From Candidatus Bathyarchaeota archaeon (lineage in GTDB: Archaea > Thermoproteota > Bathyarchaeia > 40CM-2-53-6): 46,485 nucleotides of DNA. The DNA is taken from contig VBBQ01000036.1 in assembly GCA_005888755.1 (NCBI GenBank), positions 1-46,485 on the forward strand. Direction: 5' to 3'. Shown piece by piece: positions 26,584 to 34,566 of this stretch; within the stretch, counting starts at the first letter, position 1; every line of letters starts with the position of its first letter. A program made the position numbers and the translations under genes. The notes beneath the pieces were generated by a model. It had not been told where the DNA came from, did not search any database, and was given only the letters and a program-made list of their open reading frames with translations.

Positions 26584-28080
26584 TTGACTCAACCCCCCGA
26601 GAAACCCGCCCGACGAAGGGGTCTAAAGAGGACCATCGGAATCGGCGGATTGTTCTCCATTGGATATGCGGACGTCGGAGCCGGCATCTATCTCGCTCTA
26701 AGCCTGGTTGCTCTTCATGCAGGCTACGCCACTCCTATAGCCATTGGAATAGCGGCTATCGCCTACTTTCTCACCGGACTTACCTATGCGGAGCTATCCT
26801 CAACATATCCGACGGCAGGAGGGTCCGCAGCCTTCGGCCAAGCAGCATTCGGAGACACCGTGAGCTTTCTCGCTGGATGGATGCTTTGCCTCGACTACGT
26901 GGTCACGGCCGCGATCTTCTCTATCCCGGCTATCGGCTATCTATCCTACTTCACGCCGATCCTCAAGGAGCCCCTCTGGCTAGGAACCGGAGCGATCGTC
27001 CTACTTTTCAGTCTCCTTCTCCTCAACGTGGTCGGAATAAAAGAATCCGCGAACTTCACACTCGGCCTCAGCATTCTCAGCCTGATCAGCGAGATCGCCC
27101 TCATCATTCTCGGACTTGCACTTGTGATACCCAACGGCAGCCTCTCCCAGTGGCCACAGAAGTTCAACCTCGGCACGATGCCGACATGGTCCCAGCTCAT
27201 TCAGGGCATAACCCTAGCAATGGTGTCTTATCTCGGAATCGAAGCACTGGCACAAGCGGCCGAGGAAACGAAGATTGCAGGGAAGACAATTCCTCGAGCA
27301 ACAATGCTGACGCTCGTAATTGTAATCGCACTCTATCTCGCAATTTCCTTGGTCGCAGTCAATGTAGTTCCGCCAACCATCCTGTCGAGTACATGGAAGA
27401 ATGATCCCCTTTCCGGAGTTGCAAGTAATCTTCCCGGAACGGGGGTACTCATTGTTGGATGGATCGCGCTGTTGGGAAGTGCCATCAGCATTATCGGGGC
27501 GAACGCTGGAATAATCGGGTCTTCCCGAACGCTCTTCGCACTCTCGCGATACAGGCTACTTCCAAAACGATTCGGCCAGATACATCCCAAATTCCGGACC
27601 CCGCACATTGCCGTGATGACGTTCGGTGTCGGAAGCATACTTCTAGTCGTATTCAGTACGTTCGTCTATCTAACCGGTGGTGAGGACCCACTGGTCTTGC
27701 TGGGAAGTCTCTACAATGTGGGAGCCCTTGTCGCATATGTCTCCGCGCACGCTAGCCTCATTGTCACTCGCAACACGGACAGACCGAGGTTCAGGCCCTT
27801 CAGGGTTCCGCTAACCCTCCGTTTCAAGAGAAAAACAGGAGTGTTGGAGCTTCCTATCTTGCCCCTCCTTGGATTGATCGCCACTAGCGCGATTTGGGTG
27901 GCCGTGATCGCGACACATGAACTGGGTAGAGAACTGGGCATTGTTTGGGTCGCAATGGGAATGGGGTTGTACATCTATTTCAGACGTAAGAATCGTCTGC
28001 CTCTCCGTGGGCGCACCCCTCCTGAGCCTCGAGAAGCATCAAGCCCTGAAAAGGGAGAGGGGCCTATTCTGTCTGCTTGA
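26584..28080 (+). CDS. APC-superfamily amino acid/polyamine permease
   Basis: 498 residues, about twelve membrane helices. Helix 1 contains GGLFSIGYADVGAGIYLAL, the substrate-binding glycine-rich break of APC carriers. YPTAGGSAAFGQAAFG is the conserved loop after helix 3, and RTLFALSRYRLLPKRFGQIHPKFRTPHIA is the loop after helix 8. A cytoplasmic tail of about 30 residues ends the protein. Substrate not predictable; COG0531-type members carry amino acids or act as exchangers. TTG start at 26584. The stop overlaps the end of the convergent coiled-coil gene by 17 bases. Confidence 0.9.
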   Translation: MTQPPEKPARRRGLKRTIGIGGLFSIGYADVGAGIYLALSLVALHAGYATPIAIGIAAIAYFLTGLTYAELSSTYPTAGGSAAFGQAAFGDTVSFLAGWMLCLDYVVTAAIFSIPAIGYLSYFTPILKEPLWLGTGAIVLLFSLLLLNVVGIKESANFTLGLSILSLISEIALIILGLALVIPNGSLSQWPQKFNLGTMPTWSQLIQGITLAMVSYLGIEALAQAAEETKIAGKTIPRATMLTLVIVIALYLAISLVAVNVVPPTILSSTWKNDPLSGVASNLPGTGVLIVGWIALLGSAISIIGANAGIIGSSRTLFALSRYRLLPKRFGQIHPKFRTPHIAVMTFGVGSILLVVFSTFVYLTGGEDPLVLLGSLYNVGALVAYVSAHASLIVTRNTDRPRFRPFRVPLTLRFKRKTGVLELPILPLLGLIATSAIWVAVIATHELGRELGIVWVAMGMGLYIYFRRKNRLPLRGRTPPEPREASSPEKGEGPILSA

Positions 28081-28444
28081 GCCTCTTCTCTATGAAGTCT
28101 ACCTGTTTTGTAAGGAATCTCTTGTATGTTCTGAGGAGCTTTGCCTGCTGAGGCTTGGTCTGCTTGTCGATTGTAGTCATGGTACGACGAAAGGTCTCCA
28201 TAGTCTCCTCCAGTCCGGCTGAAACCTTTGGACCCGTGTCTTGCACAAACCTCTCAGTTGAGGTTTTCAGAGTCTTGCTCGCGACAACCAAGTCCTTGCT
28301 CAATTGTTGGAGATCTTTTCGCATGGCTTCGAGGGCCTCCTTAGCCTCGCGCCGCACCTCATCTCGCATGCTCTTCTTCTCTGACATTTCTGGCTTCAGA
28401 GAAGGGTCATCTGAAGATAAAGCTTCGAATTTGAACGGCTTCAT
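28064..28444 (-). CDS. Helical coiled-coil protein
   Basis: 126 residues, almost entirely predicted helix with heptad-like spacing, from MRDEVRREAKEALEAMRKDLQQLSKDL to the basic end KRFLTKQVDFIEKRLKQ. No cysteine, no membrane segment. Resembles phasin- or apolipoprotein-like amphipathic helix proteins in composition only. ATG at 28444, back to back with the thioesterase promoter. The last 17 bases overlap the permease end. Function unknown. Confidence 0.65.
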   Translation of the reverse strand: MKPFKFEALSSDDPSLKPEMSEKKSMRDEVRREAKEALEAMRKDLQQLSKDLVVASKTLKTSTERFVQDTGPKVSAGLEETMETFRRTMTTIDKQTKPQQAKLLRTYKRFLTKQVDFIEKRLKQTE

Positions 28445-28451
28445 CTGAATT

Positions 28452-28459
28452 CATATTTA
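28452..28459 (+). promoter_or_regulatory. TATA box for the PaaI-like thioesterase
   Basis: CATATTTA centred 29 bases before the ATG at 28485, giving a leaderless transcript. The element sits only eight bases from the divergent coiled-coil gene start. Confidence 0.5.
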
Positions 28460-28484
28460 GACCGGTGACTGGACTGGCGAAGAC

Positions 28485-28904
28485 ATGAGAGGGGTCCGGG
28501 ACAAGGTCTACTCTGCATTGAAGGAGGGCCAGCCACCCAGTCCGGCGATCGCGACTCTGGGGATCAAGGTTCGCAGCATAGCGGAGAGCCGAGCGGTTCT
28601 CGAAATGGACGTAGACGAGCACCTGCACAATCTGTCGGGAACGATGCATGGGGGAGTAATGGTGGATATTGCGGATGCGGCAATGGGGATAGCAGTAGCA
28701 TCCACTCTCAGGCCCGATGAAGACATGACCACAATAGAGTTGAAGATGAGCTTCATGCGCCCCCATGTCAAAGGACGATTAGTTGCGGAAGGAACGATCG
28801 CAAAGAGAGGCCGACGTATCGCTTTCACCGAGGCGGTGCTAACCAATACCAAGAAAGAGGTATTGGCGAAGTGCAGCGGTACATGGCTCATAATGCCCGC
28901 GTAG
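28485..28904 (+). CDS. PaaI-type hotdog-fold acyl-CoA thioesterase
   Basis: 139 residues with the single hotdog domain: LHNLSGTMHGGVMVDIADAAMGIA (about 47-70), where the HGG turn and downstream Asp form the catalytic centre of PaaI-like thioesterases, then TIELKMSFMRPHVKGRLVAEG and a final strand LAKCSGTWLIM. These enzymes release CoA from aryl- or short acyl-CoAs, often as a housekeeping escape valve. In this setting it may hydrolyse intermediates of the acyl-CoA pathways encoded nearby. It is followed 12 bases later by a membrane protein on the same strand. Confidence 0.9.
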   Translation: MRGVRDKVYSALKEGQPPSPAIATLGIKVRSIAESRAVLEMDVDEHLHNLSGTMHGGVMVDIADAAMGIAVASTLRPDEDMTTIELKMSFMRPHVKGRLVAEGTIAKRGRRIAFTEAVLTNTKKEVLAKCSGTWLIMPA

Positions 28905-28916
28905 AATGGCTTTGTC

Positions 28917-29744
28917 ATGTCGTCTAAGCGGCCTGTTGAACTTGGCAGAGAAGTGCGGCTCTTTCTACTCTTCCTGTCAGAAATCAACCTAGTCATGGGC
29001 GCGCTGTTCTTTATGTATCCGAACTTGGTAATCGGCGTATGGCCATGGCCCGTGAAGGCATTGGCAGTTCGGTTCATCGGCGCCATATTTCTCGCGATAG
29101 CCTTTGGCTGCTGGTCTGCGCTGCGAGCCAAGATCTGGCAGAGGGCCAAGATTCTCTTGCTAGTTGGAGGAACATTCTTTGGAATTACATCGATCGTCTC
29201 GATCGTCCTAGCGGCCTCGCAGGGTGGCGGATATGTCATCTCTACGTGGACAGGATATTTCATAGTTGCAAGTCTAGGGAATTTCTACCTCTTGTACCGC
29301 TATCGTTGGTCTCGGAAGCCTCAGGATAGGCTGCCTGCAGGCCAACCTTGGAGGACTGCCCGTTGGTTCTTCCGGATCCAAACCGTCGTTGTCGGCGTGT
29401 TTGGCATCATGATGCTCTTGCTGCCTGAGGTTGCCCAGCAACAGTTCTGGCCTTGGCATGTAGCCACTCCTACTCTGCAAATGTTCGCGGGTTTGTTCTT
29501 GGCCACGTGTCTCGCGACTGGTTGGGCATCCTTGCAGACGGATATTGGTAGAATCAGAGTTTTGCTGCCACTGGACGTGATCTTTCCGAGCCTCGCACTC
29601 TTCGCCGTATGGATCCATTGGGACGTCATATCACGCGAGAGCCCGAGCGTGCCAGTCACGGGCGTTTGGGTGTTCATATACGCTTTCGTAGCAGTGGGAT
29701 CCGCTTACCTTCATTTTTTCTCTAGAAAAAAGATGGTGATGTGA
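28917..29744 (+). CDS. Internally duplicated membrane protein
   Basis: 275 residues with about eight membrane spans in two similar halves. The first contains YPNLVIGVWPWPVKALAVR followed by FIGAIFLAIAFGCWSAL; the second has LPEVAQQQFWPWHVATPTLQ followed by MFAGLFLATCLATGWASL. The shared WPW(P/H)V, a charged linker and G(C/W)(W/A)S(A)L turn show an ancient duplication of a four-span unit. No catalytic residues or known family recognised. The ATG at 28917 is 12 bases after the thioesterase stop, so the two are probably cotranscribed. Confidence 0.75.
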   Translation: MSSKRPVELGREVRLFLLFLSEINLVMGALFFMYPNLVIGVWPWPVKALAVRFIGAIFLAIAFGCWSALRAKIWQRAKILLLVGGTFFGITSIVSIVLAASQGGGYVISTWTGYFIVASLGNFYLLYRYRWSRKPQDRLPAGQPWRTARWFFRIQTVVVGVFGIMMLLLPEVAQQQFWPWHVATPTLQMFAGLFLATCLATGWASLQTDIGRIRVLLPLDVIFPSLALFAVWIHWDVISRESPSVPVTGVWVFIYAFVAVGSAYLHFFSRKKMVM

Positions 29745-29827
29745 TTTCGAAGATTCCCCGTCGCGGGAAATGAGCCCTGAGCACAACTAAATCTACTCAA
29801 AACAGATATTTTCTGACACCGCGATAT

Positions 29828-29853
29828 GGAGAGTCACGTGGATAGCACTCTCC
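29828..29853 (+). other. Perfect 7-bp stem-loop of unknown role
   Basis: GGAGAGT and ACTCTCC enclose a 12-base loop, in the 137-base gap between the duplicated membrane protein and the next gene. No T-run follows, so it is not an obvious terminator. Confidence 0.4.
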
Positions 29854-29881
29854 TGTTCAAACTCTTGATCTAAATAGCCCG

Positions 29882-30235
29882 ATGGGCGATCGTATCATCA
29901 GTTGGAAAATGGCATCGCAGGTACCGTTACTTACGCTGTCAAGACTCCTGGTCCTGATTGGTGGCATCGTTCTCCTCGTCGGCGGAATATTGGAGGCAGC
30001 AAACGTGGGAGGGCTAATGGATTTGGGCACCAATTTGGCCAGATTGGGTAGTCTCACGGGCATCGTCGTAGGAATCCTCGTAGGAATCCTGGCACTGGTG
30101 GGATCAAGAGAAGTTGCTAATCCTGCATGGAGCCTCATCCTCCTAATCCTCGGCTTGTTCGTTGGAAGCCTCGGCGGCATAGTTGTCTTCATCGGCGGCC
30201 TAATCGGCCTCGTCTCCTACTACGTGAAGGTCTAA
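29882..30235 (+). CDS. Small hydrophobic membrane protein
   Basis: 117 residues from the ATG at 29882, or 108 from the ATG at 29909 (MASQVPLLTL). A TATA-like TCTAAATAG at 29870-29878 suits the second start better, as it would place transcription start near 29898. Three or four glycine-rich helices: LVLIGGIVLLVGGILEAA, LTGIVVGILVGILALVG, and two at the C-terminus with LILLILGLFVGSLGGIVVFIGGLIGLVSYY. Resembles generic archaeal four-helix membrane proteins; no function predicted. Confidence 0.7.
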   Translation: MGDRIISWKMASQVPLLTLSRLLVLIGGIVLLVGGILEAANVGGLMDLGTNLARLGSLTGIVVGILVGILALVGSREVANPAWSLILLILGLFVGSLGGIVVFIGGLIGLVSYYVKV

Positions 30236-30266
30236 CTAACCGATAGATTAGAAACGAGGTGATCTG

Positions 30267-30473
30267 TTGGAAATAGAAGTATACAATTGCGGGTGCAGGG
30301 TCCGCATTTACGAAGTGGAATTTGGGGAGTCGAAAAACGACCTTACAGAACGACCAAGCCTCATTTCAGACTACAGTCCTTGTTCCAAGCATAGCTATGC
30401 TCGCAAGATTCCGCCAAGAGAGGCTCGTCTTCTAAAGGTCCGAGGCGAACACGAGGCCTTTCTGAATGAGTAA
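30267..30473 (+). CDS. Small hypothetical protein with CxC motif
   Basis: 68 residues from a TTG at 30267; GAGGTGAT lies a few bases before it, which supports this start. CGC near the N-terminus (8-10) and a later Cys-Ser-Lys-His could form one metal site, but this is weak. The rest is charged. No family recognised. Same strand as the preceding membrane protein, 31 bases downstream. Confidence 0.55.
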   Translation: MEIEVYNCGCRVRIYEVEFGESKNDLTERPSLISDYSPCSKHSYARKIPPREARLLKVRGEHEAFLNE

Positions 30474-30525
30474 AAGCTGACTATCATGAAGTGTTGACAA
30501 TATCGTTCGATAGAGAGCGCAGAAT

Positions 30526-30999
30526 CTAATTCTTCTTCCTATGTCGGAGATACAATGCTCCGAGCAGAACGGATACTGAAACAGCCCCGAAAAGGATCGG
30601 GCTAGAAGATACTAGTTGAGCTCCCACCTGAACTTCGGGGCTTTCTGTAACCCCTCTTAAGTACGGTATCTCGTAGGCTCCCGTAGCGTATCCGTATAGC
30701 CAAACAGCGAGAAAGCCGCCGAGAAAGACCACCAGTGCACCGCGAGCGGAACCGCGGTTTCGAGTTCTGGCCGGAATAGCTCTCTGACCAGAGTCCGAGA
30801 CCTGAACTGGGTCTTGAATCTCAACAGCCTCTCTTACTTGTCCTTCTTGAGGATGCGCATATTTCGTCAAGCTATTCAGAATATCATTCCTTGTGACGTT
30901 GGCCTCGCGAGGCTTGGCAGGACCTTCAGGTTGCCTAGTCTGGCCGGAAAAACTGAATCGGTGCCTTGGCCTCGGGGGTTTCTTCGAATCTGACCCCAA
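30526..30999 (-). CDS. Hypothetical membrane protein with long charged N-terminus
   Basis: 157 residues from a TTG at 30999. The first 90 residues are polar, with many Pro, Arg and Gln and no cysteine, and are probably disordered and cytoplasmic. Two membrane helices follow (ALVVFLGGFLAVWLYGYATG and SSPILFGAVSVSVLLGALYL), separated by a 25-residue loop, and the protein ends RHRKKN. No motif recognised. It is divergent from the 31233 gene, with the paired-helix structure at 31059-31126 between them. Confidence 0.6.
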   Translation of the reverse strand: MGSDSKKPPRPRHRFSFSGQTRQPEGPAKPREANVTRNDILNSLTKYAHPQEGQVREAVEIQDPVQVSDSGQRAIPARTRNRGSARGALVVFLGGFLAVWLYGYATGAYEIPYLRGVTESPEVQVGAQLVSSSPILFGAVSVSVLLGALYLRHRKKN

Positions 31000-31058
31000 A
31001 TGTACCTGTCCCCCATGTTATCTAGGCTCTGCTTCGATTTGGGCGTAGACGTACTGTC

Positions 31059-31126
31059 GAGCCCCCGGATTCGGACAGACGCAACCTCTCGTCGCATGAC
31101 ACCTTCGGACTGTCCGCTTCGGGCTC
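31059..31126. ncRNA. Candidate structured RNA or inverted-repeat element between divergent genes
   Basis: Two nested complementary segments: GAGCCC (31059-31064) with GGGCTC (31121-31126), and CGGACAG (31072-31078) with CTGTCCG (31110-31116), leaving internal loops of seven and four bases and a 31-base apical region. All pairs are Watson-Crick. No known RNA family recognised; strand undetermined. It could also be a DNA operator for the flanking divergent genes. Confidence 0.35.
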
Positions 31127-31196
31127 TAAGTTCCGAAAAATCGACGTTTCCAAGCCTCCTTCATTGTTTCTGTTCAATAATGAAGAACATGAAACG

Positions 31197-31204
31197 CGTT
31201 AAAT
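31197..31204 (+). promoter_or_regulatory. TATA box for the 31233 gene
   Basis: CGTTAAAT centred about 32 bases before the ATG, compatible with leaderless transcription. Confidence 0.4.
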
Positions 31205-31232
31205 CCATGGTCAGCTAGGCTGAGTCCCAATA

Positions 31233-31814
31233 ATGTCCAAACGCGACTGGGTGAACTCTCCAAGGATCAACCTGATCTCCCTCCTAGCTGGAGCTCTCGC
31301 ACTTGCCAGCCTATTTCTCCCATGGTGGGGCCTAGACGCGTCGGGTTTCGGTTCCTCTGTATCTCCCCGCTGGACCCTCTGGAACGGGCCCTCAACGGAT
31401 AGTATCTTCAGAGGTTCAACACAGCCCTACCCGACACTGACCTCGGCAAGCCCGATTATCGGGGCCCTCGTAGTTATCTCAGCTCTACTGGCCCTAGCTG
31501 GAAGCTTCACTAGGAATATTCGACCGCTGATTGGCAGCTTCATTCTTAGCGTTCTGACTCCTATCGCGTATCTGGGAGTCGTCAGCTATGCTGTCACCAA
31601 CTCCTGCAACGGCCAATCGAACTGTCTCAGCGGACCGTTCGGCACAGAAACTGTTTTTGGAATCACGCTCAACTGGGGCTTCCAGATAGGCTTCTACCTC
31701 TACGTTGTCGCTGGAACTCTGACGCTAGTCGGACTAGGTTTCCATCGAATCTTCCACAAGACTATCCCAACAACTCAGAAACCATCATCCCAACTTTCCA
31801 AGTCCACGAACTAA
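31233..31814 (+). CDS. Four-span membrane protein
   Basis: 193 residues. Four hydrophobic helices: about 12-32 (ISLLAGALALASLFLPWWGL), 75-93, 98-120 and 155-175. The loop after helix 1 is long and rich in Ser, Thr, Pro and Trp, and a second outer loop carries two Cys (SCNGQSNC) that could be disulfide bonded outside the cell. A polar cytoplasmic tail follows. The FLPWW motif after helix 1 occurs in several archaeal hypothetical membrane proteins. No function predicted. Confidence 0.7.
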   Translation: MSKRDWVNSPRINLISLLAGALALASLFLPWWGLDASGFGSSVSPRWTLWNGPSTDSIFRGSTQPYPTLTSASPIIGALVVISALLALAGSFTRNIRPLIGSFILSVLTPIAYLGVVSYAVTNSCNGQSNCLSGPFGTETVFGITLNWGFQIGFYLYVVAGTLTLVGLGFHRIFHKTIPTTQKPSSQLSKSTN

Positions 31815-31904
31815 GCCCAAGCCCAAGCTCCGAGACCAGTCTTGAACTAAAGAGCAAGTTCTGAACGAAGAAAAAGCTCGCTCCCTCGACTTGGCGCTAA
31901 TCCA

Positions 31905-32768
31905 TTGTCTGCGAAACATCCAGGCGCCCAAGAATTAGTGTTCTTAGGTACGGGTGGAGCAGATTGCACTCCCCGCGTCGGATGCTTGTGCGAGATATGC
32001 GCGGAAGCACGTCAAAAAAAGGGAAGATACGCACGCAACGGGCCCAGCGTTTTCTTCACTGGTGCTGACTTGCTGTTTGACACTCCGGAAGATGTCGCCC
32101 ACAGTTTAGAGAGGGAGGAAATTCACTACGTGTCCAATCTCGTCTATAGTCACTGGCATCCCGATCATACAATGGGTCGTCGGGTTCTAGAACAGCTCAA
32201 TCTGAATCTTCGAAAGAGAACGAAAACGACCACCAATGTTTGGCTACCGTCTTGGGTCCGCGATGACTTCCGAAAAAAGCTGGGCCTAGAGGACCATTTC
32301 CAGTTCTTTGAGAAAATGGAAATCGTAAAGATTCACGAGCTTGCTGAGGGCGAAGCAGTCAAGCTCGGCGATGCAACAGTGAAGGCGTTCCGTATGACTC
32401 AGCCCGGACTTGCATCATACCTAGTGCAACACGGTGGGAAACGAGTGGTACTCGCCCTTGATGAGATCAAGGATTGGAATCCTGGAGGCGAGCTGCTAGC
32501 GCCGGACGTGTTGGTCCTTGAAACTGGCTGGTTCGAACATGACAAGCAAGGAGAGCAGATAATCCCGACCGGGCACTGGATTCGCCGGTCAGAAGCCTCC
32601 TTCGAAGAGACGCTGGACTTGATTCAGAAGATCAACCCGCGGCTCGCTATTGCGACGCATATTGAAGAGTTGAATGGCCGCTCCTACGCTGACTATCTTG
32701 AACTTGAGAAGAAATACAAGAAATACCGATTACGCTTTGCGTACGATGGACTTCGAGTTTCAATTTGA
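31905..32768 (+). CDS. Metallo-beta-lactamase-fold hydrolase, PhnP-like
   Basis: 287 residues. The signature SHWHPDH (about 84-90) supplies the dinuclear metal ligands; LALDEI and ATHIEEL later supply the remaining Asp and His. The N-terminal LGTGGADCTPRVGCLCEIC (about 14-32) has the cysteine cluster that binds a structural zinc in PhnP, the cyclic phosphate phosphodiesterase of phosphonate breakdown. No phosphonate genes are near, so only a PhnP-like phosphodiesterase is proposed. TTG start at 31905; ten residues precede the first strand. Confidence 0.88.
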   Translation: MSAKHPGAQELVFLGTGGADCTPRVGCLCEICAEARQKKGRYARNGPSVFFTGADLLFDTPEDVAHSLEREEIHYVSNLVYSHWHPDHTMGRRVLEQLNLNLRKRTKTTTNVWLPSWVRDDFRKKLGLEDHFQFFEKMEIVKIHELAEGEAVKLGDATVKAFRMTQPGLASYLVQHGGKRVVLALDEIKDWNPGGELLAPDVLVLETGWFEHDKQGEQIIPTGHWIRRSEASFEETLDLIQKINPRLAIATHIEELNGRSYADYLELEKKYKKYRLRFAYDGLRVSI

Positions 32769-32772
32769 TGAG

Positions 32773-32811
32773 AAGCCCCGGACCGTTAGTCCGAGAACAA
32801 AAAAGGGGCTT
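32773..32811 (+). terminator. Bulged stem-loop after the PhnP-like gene
   Basis: AAGCCCC (32773-32779) pairs with GGGGCTT (32105+700, i.e. 32805-32811). Directly stacked inside is a small hairpin GGAC-CGTTA-GTCC, leaving a 12-base A-rich 3' bulge. It begins four bases after the stop codon and ends before the next promoter, so 3'-end formation is the simplest role. Its shape is unusual for a plain terminator. Confidence 0.4.
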
Positions 32812-32827
32812 GGAGAAACAATGGAAC

Positions 32828-32837
32828 CTTAACATAA
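32828..32837 (+). promoter_or_regulatory. TATA box for the tandem GNAT gene
   Basis: CTTAACATAA centred 27 bases before the ATG at 32860, giving a leaderless transcript. Confidence 0.5.
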
Positions 32838-32859
32838 CGGCCGCCAGTTCGAGGACGCC

Positions 32860-33837
32860 ATGTCCGGACAGAGGACTCTCTCCCTTGAGATGAGGGAGTT
32901 CGACCCCACCGACTATCAGAGGCTATTGGAAATCTACAACGCGAACTATCCGGACTATACTCGCAGCATTGACGAATGGAGCTCCAGAGATGAAAGCGTG
33001 GACAGGTCGAAGTATCATCTACAGAGATACGCGTTTCTTGAGAGCGAGGCCGTAGTCGGATTTGGTGATGTGTCCCATGTCACGGACATGTTTCATCCGA
33101 GGAAATTCTGGATTAACATCTTTGTCGATCCAACGGTCCAGGGAAGAGGAGTTGGGAGCGCGATCTATGAGAGGCTGAGTGGGGAGCTCGGGAAGCTAAA
33201 TGCGATCGTGGCATGGGCTGGAAGCACCGAGAGGCTGCCTCGGCTCACGGAGTTCTATCAGAGGCGAGGTTTCGAGGAGAAGATGAAAGCATGGGAATCA
33301 CGGCTCGACGTGCCGACGATAAATTTGGAGAAATTCCGAGATTACGCCGAGAAAGTGCTGCGGCAAGGGATTACGATTACGAACCTCGCAGAAGAGCGCA
33401 AGAATGGCCCTGATTCGCTAAAGAGTCTCTACAAGCTCGTTCAGCTAATCTCAGCTGACATGCCAAGTCCAGCCGCCTTTACGCCAATCTCGTACGAGCA
33501 GTGGGAGGCGTTTGAACTCAAGAACCCGAGTCTATTACCTGAAGCGTACATGATAGCAAAGGACGGTCCCAGGTTTGTCGGACTGAGCACGGTCTGGCGT
33601 CTCGATAAGGAGCCTACAGGCCTCGTCCAGGGAAACACTGGTGTTAGACGAGAATATCGTGGTAGGGGTATAGCGGTCGCGTTGAAGTTGAAGGTCATTG
33701 ATTTCGCAAGACGAAATGGCTACGTGAAGTTGAAGACATGGAACGCGTCCAGTAATGCCCCGATGCTGGCGGTCAACACGAAGCTGGGCTTCAAACGGGA
33801 AGTTGGCTGGATAACGTTGGAAAAAGCCCTCGCCTAA
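32860..33837 (+). CDS. Tandem GNAT acetyltransferase
   Basis: 325 residues with two GNAT domains. The first (about 8-150) has the CoA loop VQGRGVGSAIYERL and TEFYQRRGFEEK. The second (about 170-320) has RREYRGRGIAVALKLKVIDFARRNGY and TWNASSNAPMLAVNTKLGF. Two intact CoA-binding loops suggest both halves may bind acetyl-CoA, unlike tandem enzymes in which one half is degenerate. The layout resembles mycothiol-synthase-type proteins, but the acceptor cannot be inferred. The ATG is placed at leaderless distance from a TATA box. Confidence 0.88.
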   Translation: MSGQRTLSLEMREFDPTDYQRLLEIYNANYPDYTRSIDEWSSRDESVDRSKYHLQRYAFLESEAVVGFGDVSHVTDMFHPRKFWINIFVDPTVQGRGVGSAIYERLSGELGKLNAIVAWAGSTERLPRLTEFYQRRGFEEKMKAWESRLDVPTINLEKFRDYAEKVLRQGITITNLAEERKNGPDSLKSLYKLVQLISADMPSPAAFTPISYEQWEAFELKNPSLLPEAYMIAKDGPRFVGLSTVWRLDKEPTGLVQGNTGVRREYRGRGIAVALKLKVIDFARRNGYVKLKTWNASSNAPMLAVNTKLGFKREVGWITLEKALA

Positions 33838-33889
33838 TACACTGCCTCGCAACGTTCCAAGAGCCCATTTTTCACGCCCCCTCGTACTC

Positions 33890-34270
33890 TTGAGAGTAAT
33901 TCGGTATCCAGAGGAAACAAGTCACTTCGGGACTGAGGCTCTGGTAACGACCGACAAATTGGCTAACCCTGTCTGCCTTGTATGGAATATCGAGGCAGGG
34001 AATGCAAGATTGGCGACTTGGGAAGAGCCGAGAGAGCTGGACACTGACAACGAGGCAGTCGTCAGTCTTTACGATGGCATCAAGAAAATACTCGAGAAGC
34101 AGCCGAAACCAAAAGCCAAGCAAAACTCGGGCATCCCCAGAGAAGCAAGACACATCTTACGCTGTGGCCGAATTCTGAAAGTCGACATCGAACGGAAACT
34201 CGTCATCATTACTGTAATGAAGACAGACGGCGAACTTCACCAGCTCCGAATAGAAGCCAACCAAGACTGA
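33890..34270 (+). CDS. Hypothetical protein
   Basis: 126 residues from a TTG at 33890 (MRVIRYPEETSHFG). Mixed alpha/beta composition; a strand-rich C-terminus (CGRILKVDIERKLVIITVMKTDGELHQLRIE) looks like a small beta domain. A Lys/Pro linker (KQPKPKAKQN) divides it. No membrane segment and no conserved metal ligands. Not recognised. It ends just before the diverged repeat copy B. Confidence 0.6.
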   Translation: MRVIRYPEETSHFGTEALVTTDKLANPVCLVWNIEAGNARLATWEEPRELDTDNEAVVSLYDGIKKILEKQPKPKAKQNSGIPREARHILRCGRILKVDIERKLVIITVMKTDGELHQLRIEANQD

Positions 34271-34310
34271 CTGTACACCAGGTCAAGTCTGCGGTAGTCT
34301 CGCAGTCCTC

Positions 34311-34430
34311 CGTTTCTCCCTCTCCTGCGACACGAGGTCGAGTCGCTAAGACCCCGTACCCCAGAGAGAACATTTGTTGTCTCGCGGGTATTCTGGCCGA
34401 GTCTCGTGATTCAGAGCTTGGACTGGGCTT
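34311..34430 (+). repeat. Copy B of a diverged two-copy sequence block
   Basis: Second copy of the block described at 16758-16880, with the same ordered pieces (CTCCGT-TCTCCC, CACGAGGT, AGTCGCTAAGACCCC, AACAT, CGAGTCTCGTGATTCAGA). It lies in the 296-base gap between the hypothetical gene and the convergent mutase. Nothing else recognised in the gap. Confidence 0.4.
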
Positions 34431-34566
34431 CGATGCCTGGACGGAACTCGGGGTTTCATCGCCCTGTCACGAACGGTTTCCCGGGCAATCCACGGAAGGG
34501 CTTCCAGAATCGAGATCAGGGCAGAAAATGGGCGATTCAAGACGCACAATTCTTTCCATGTCACTG

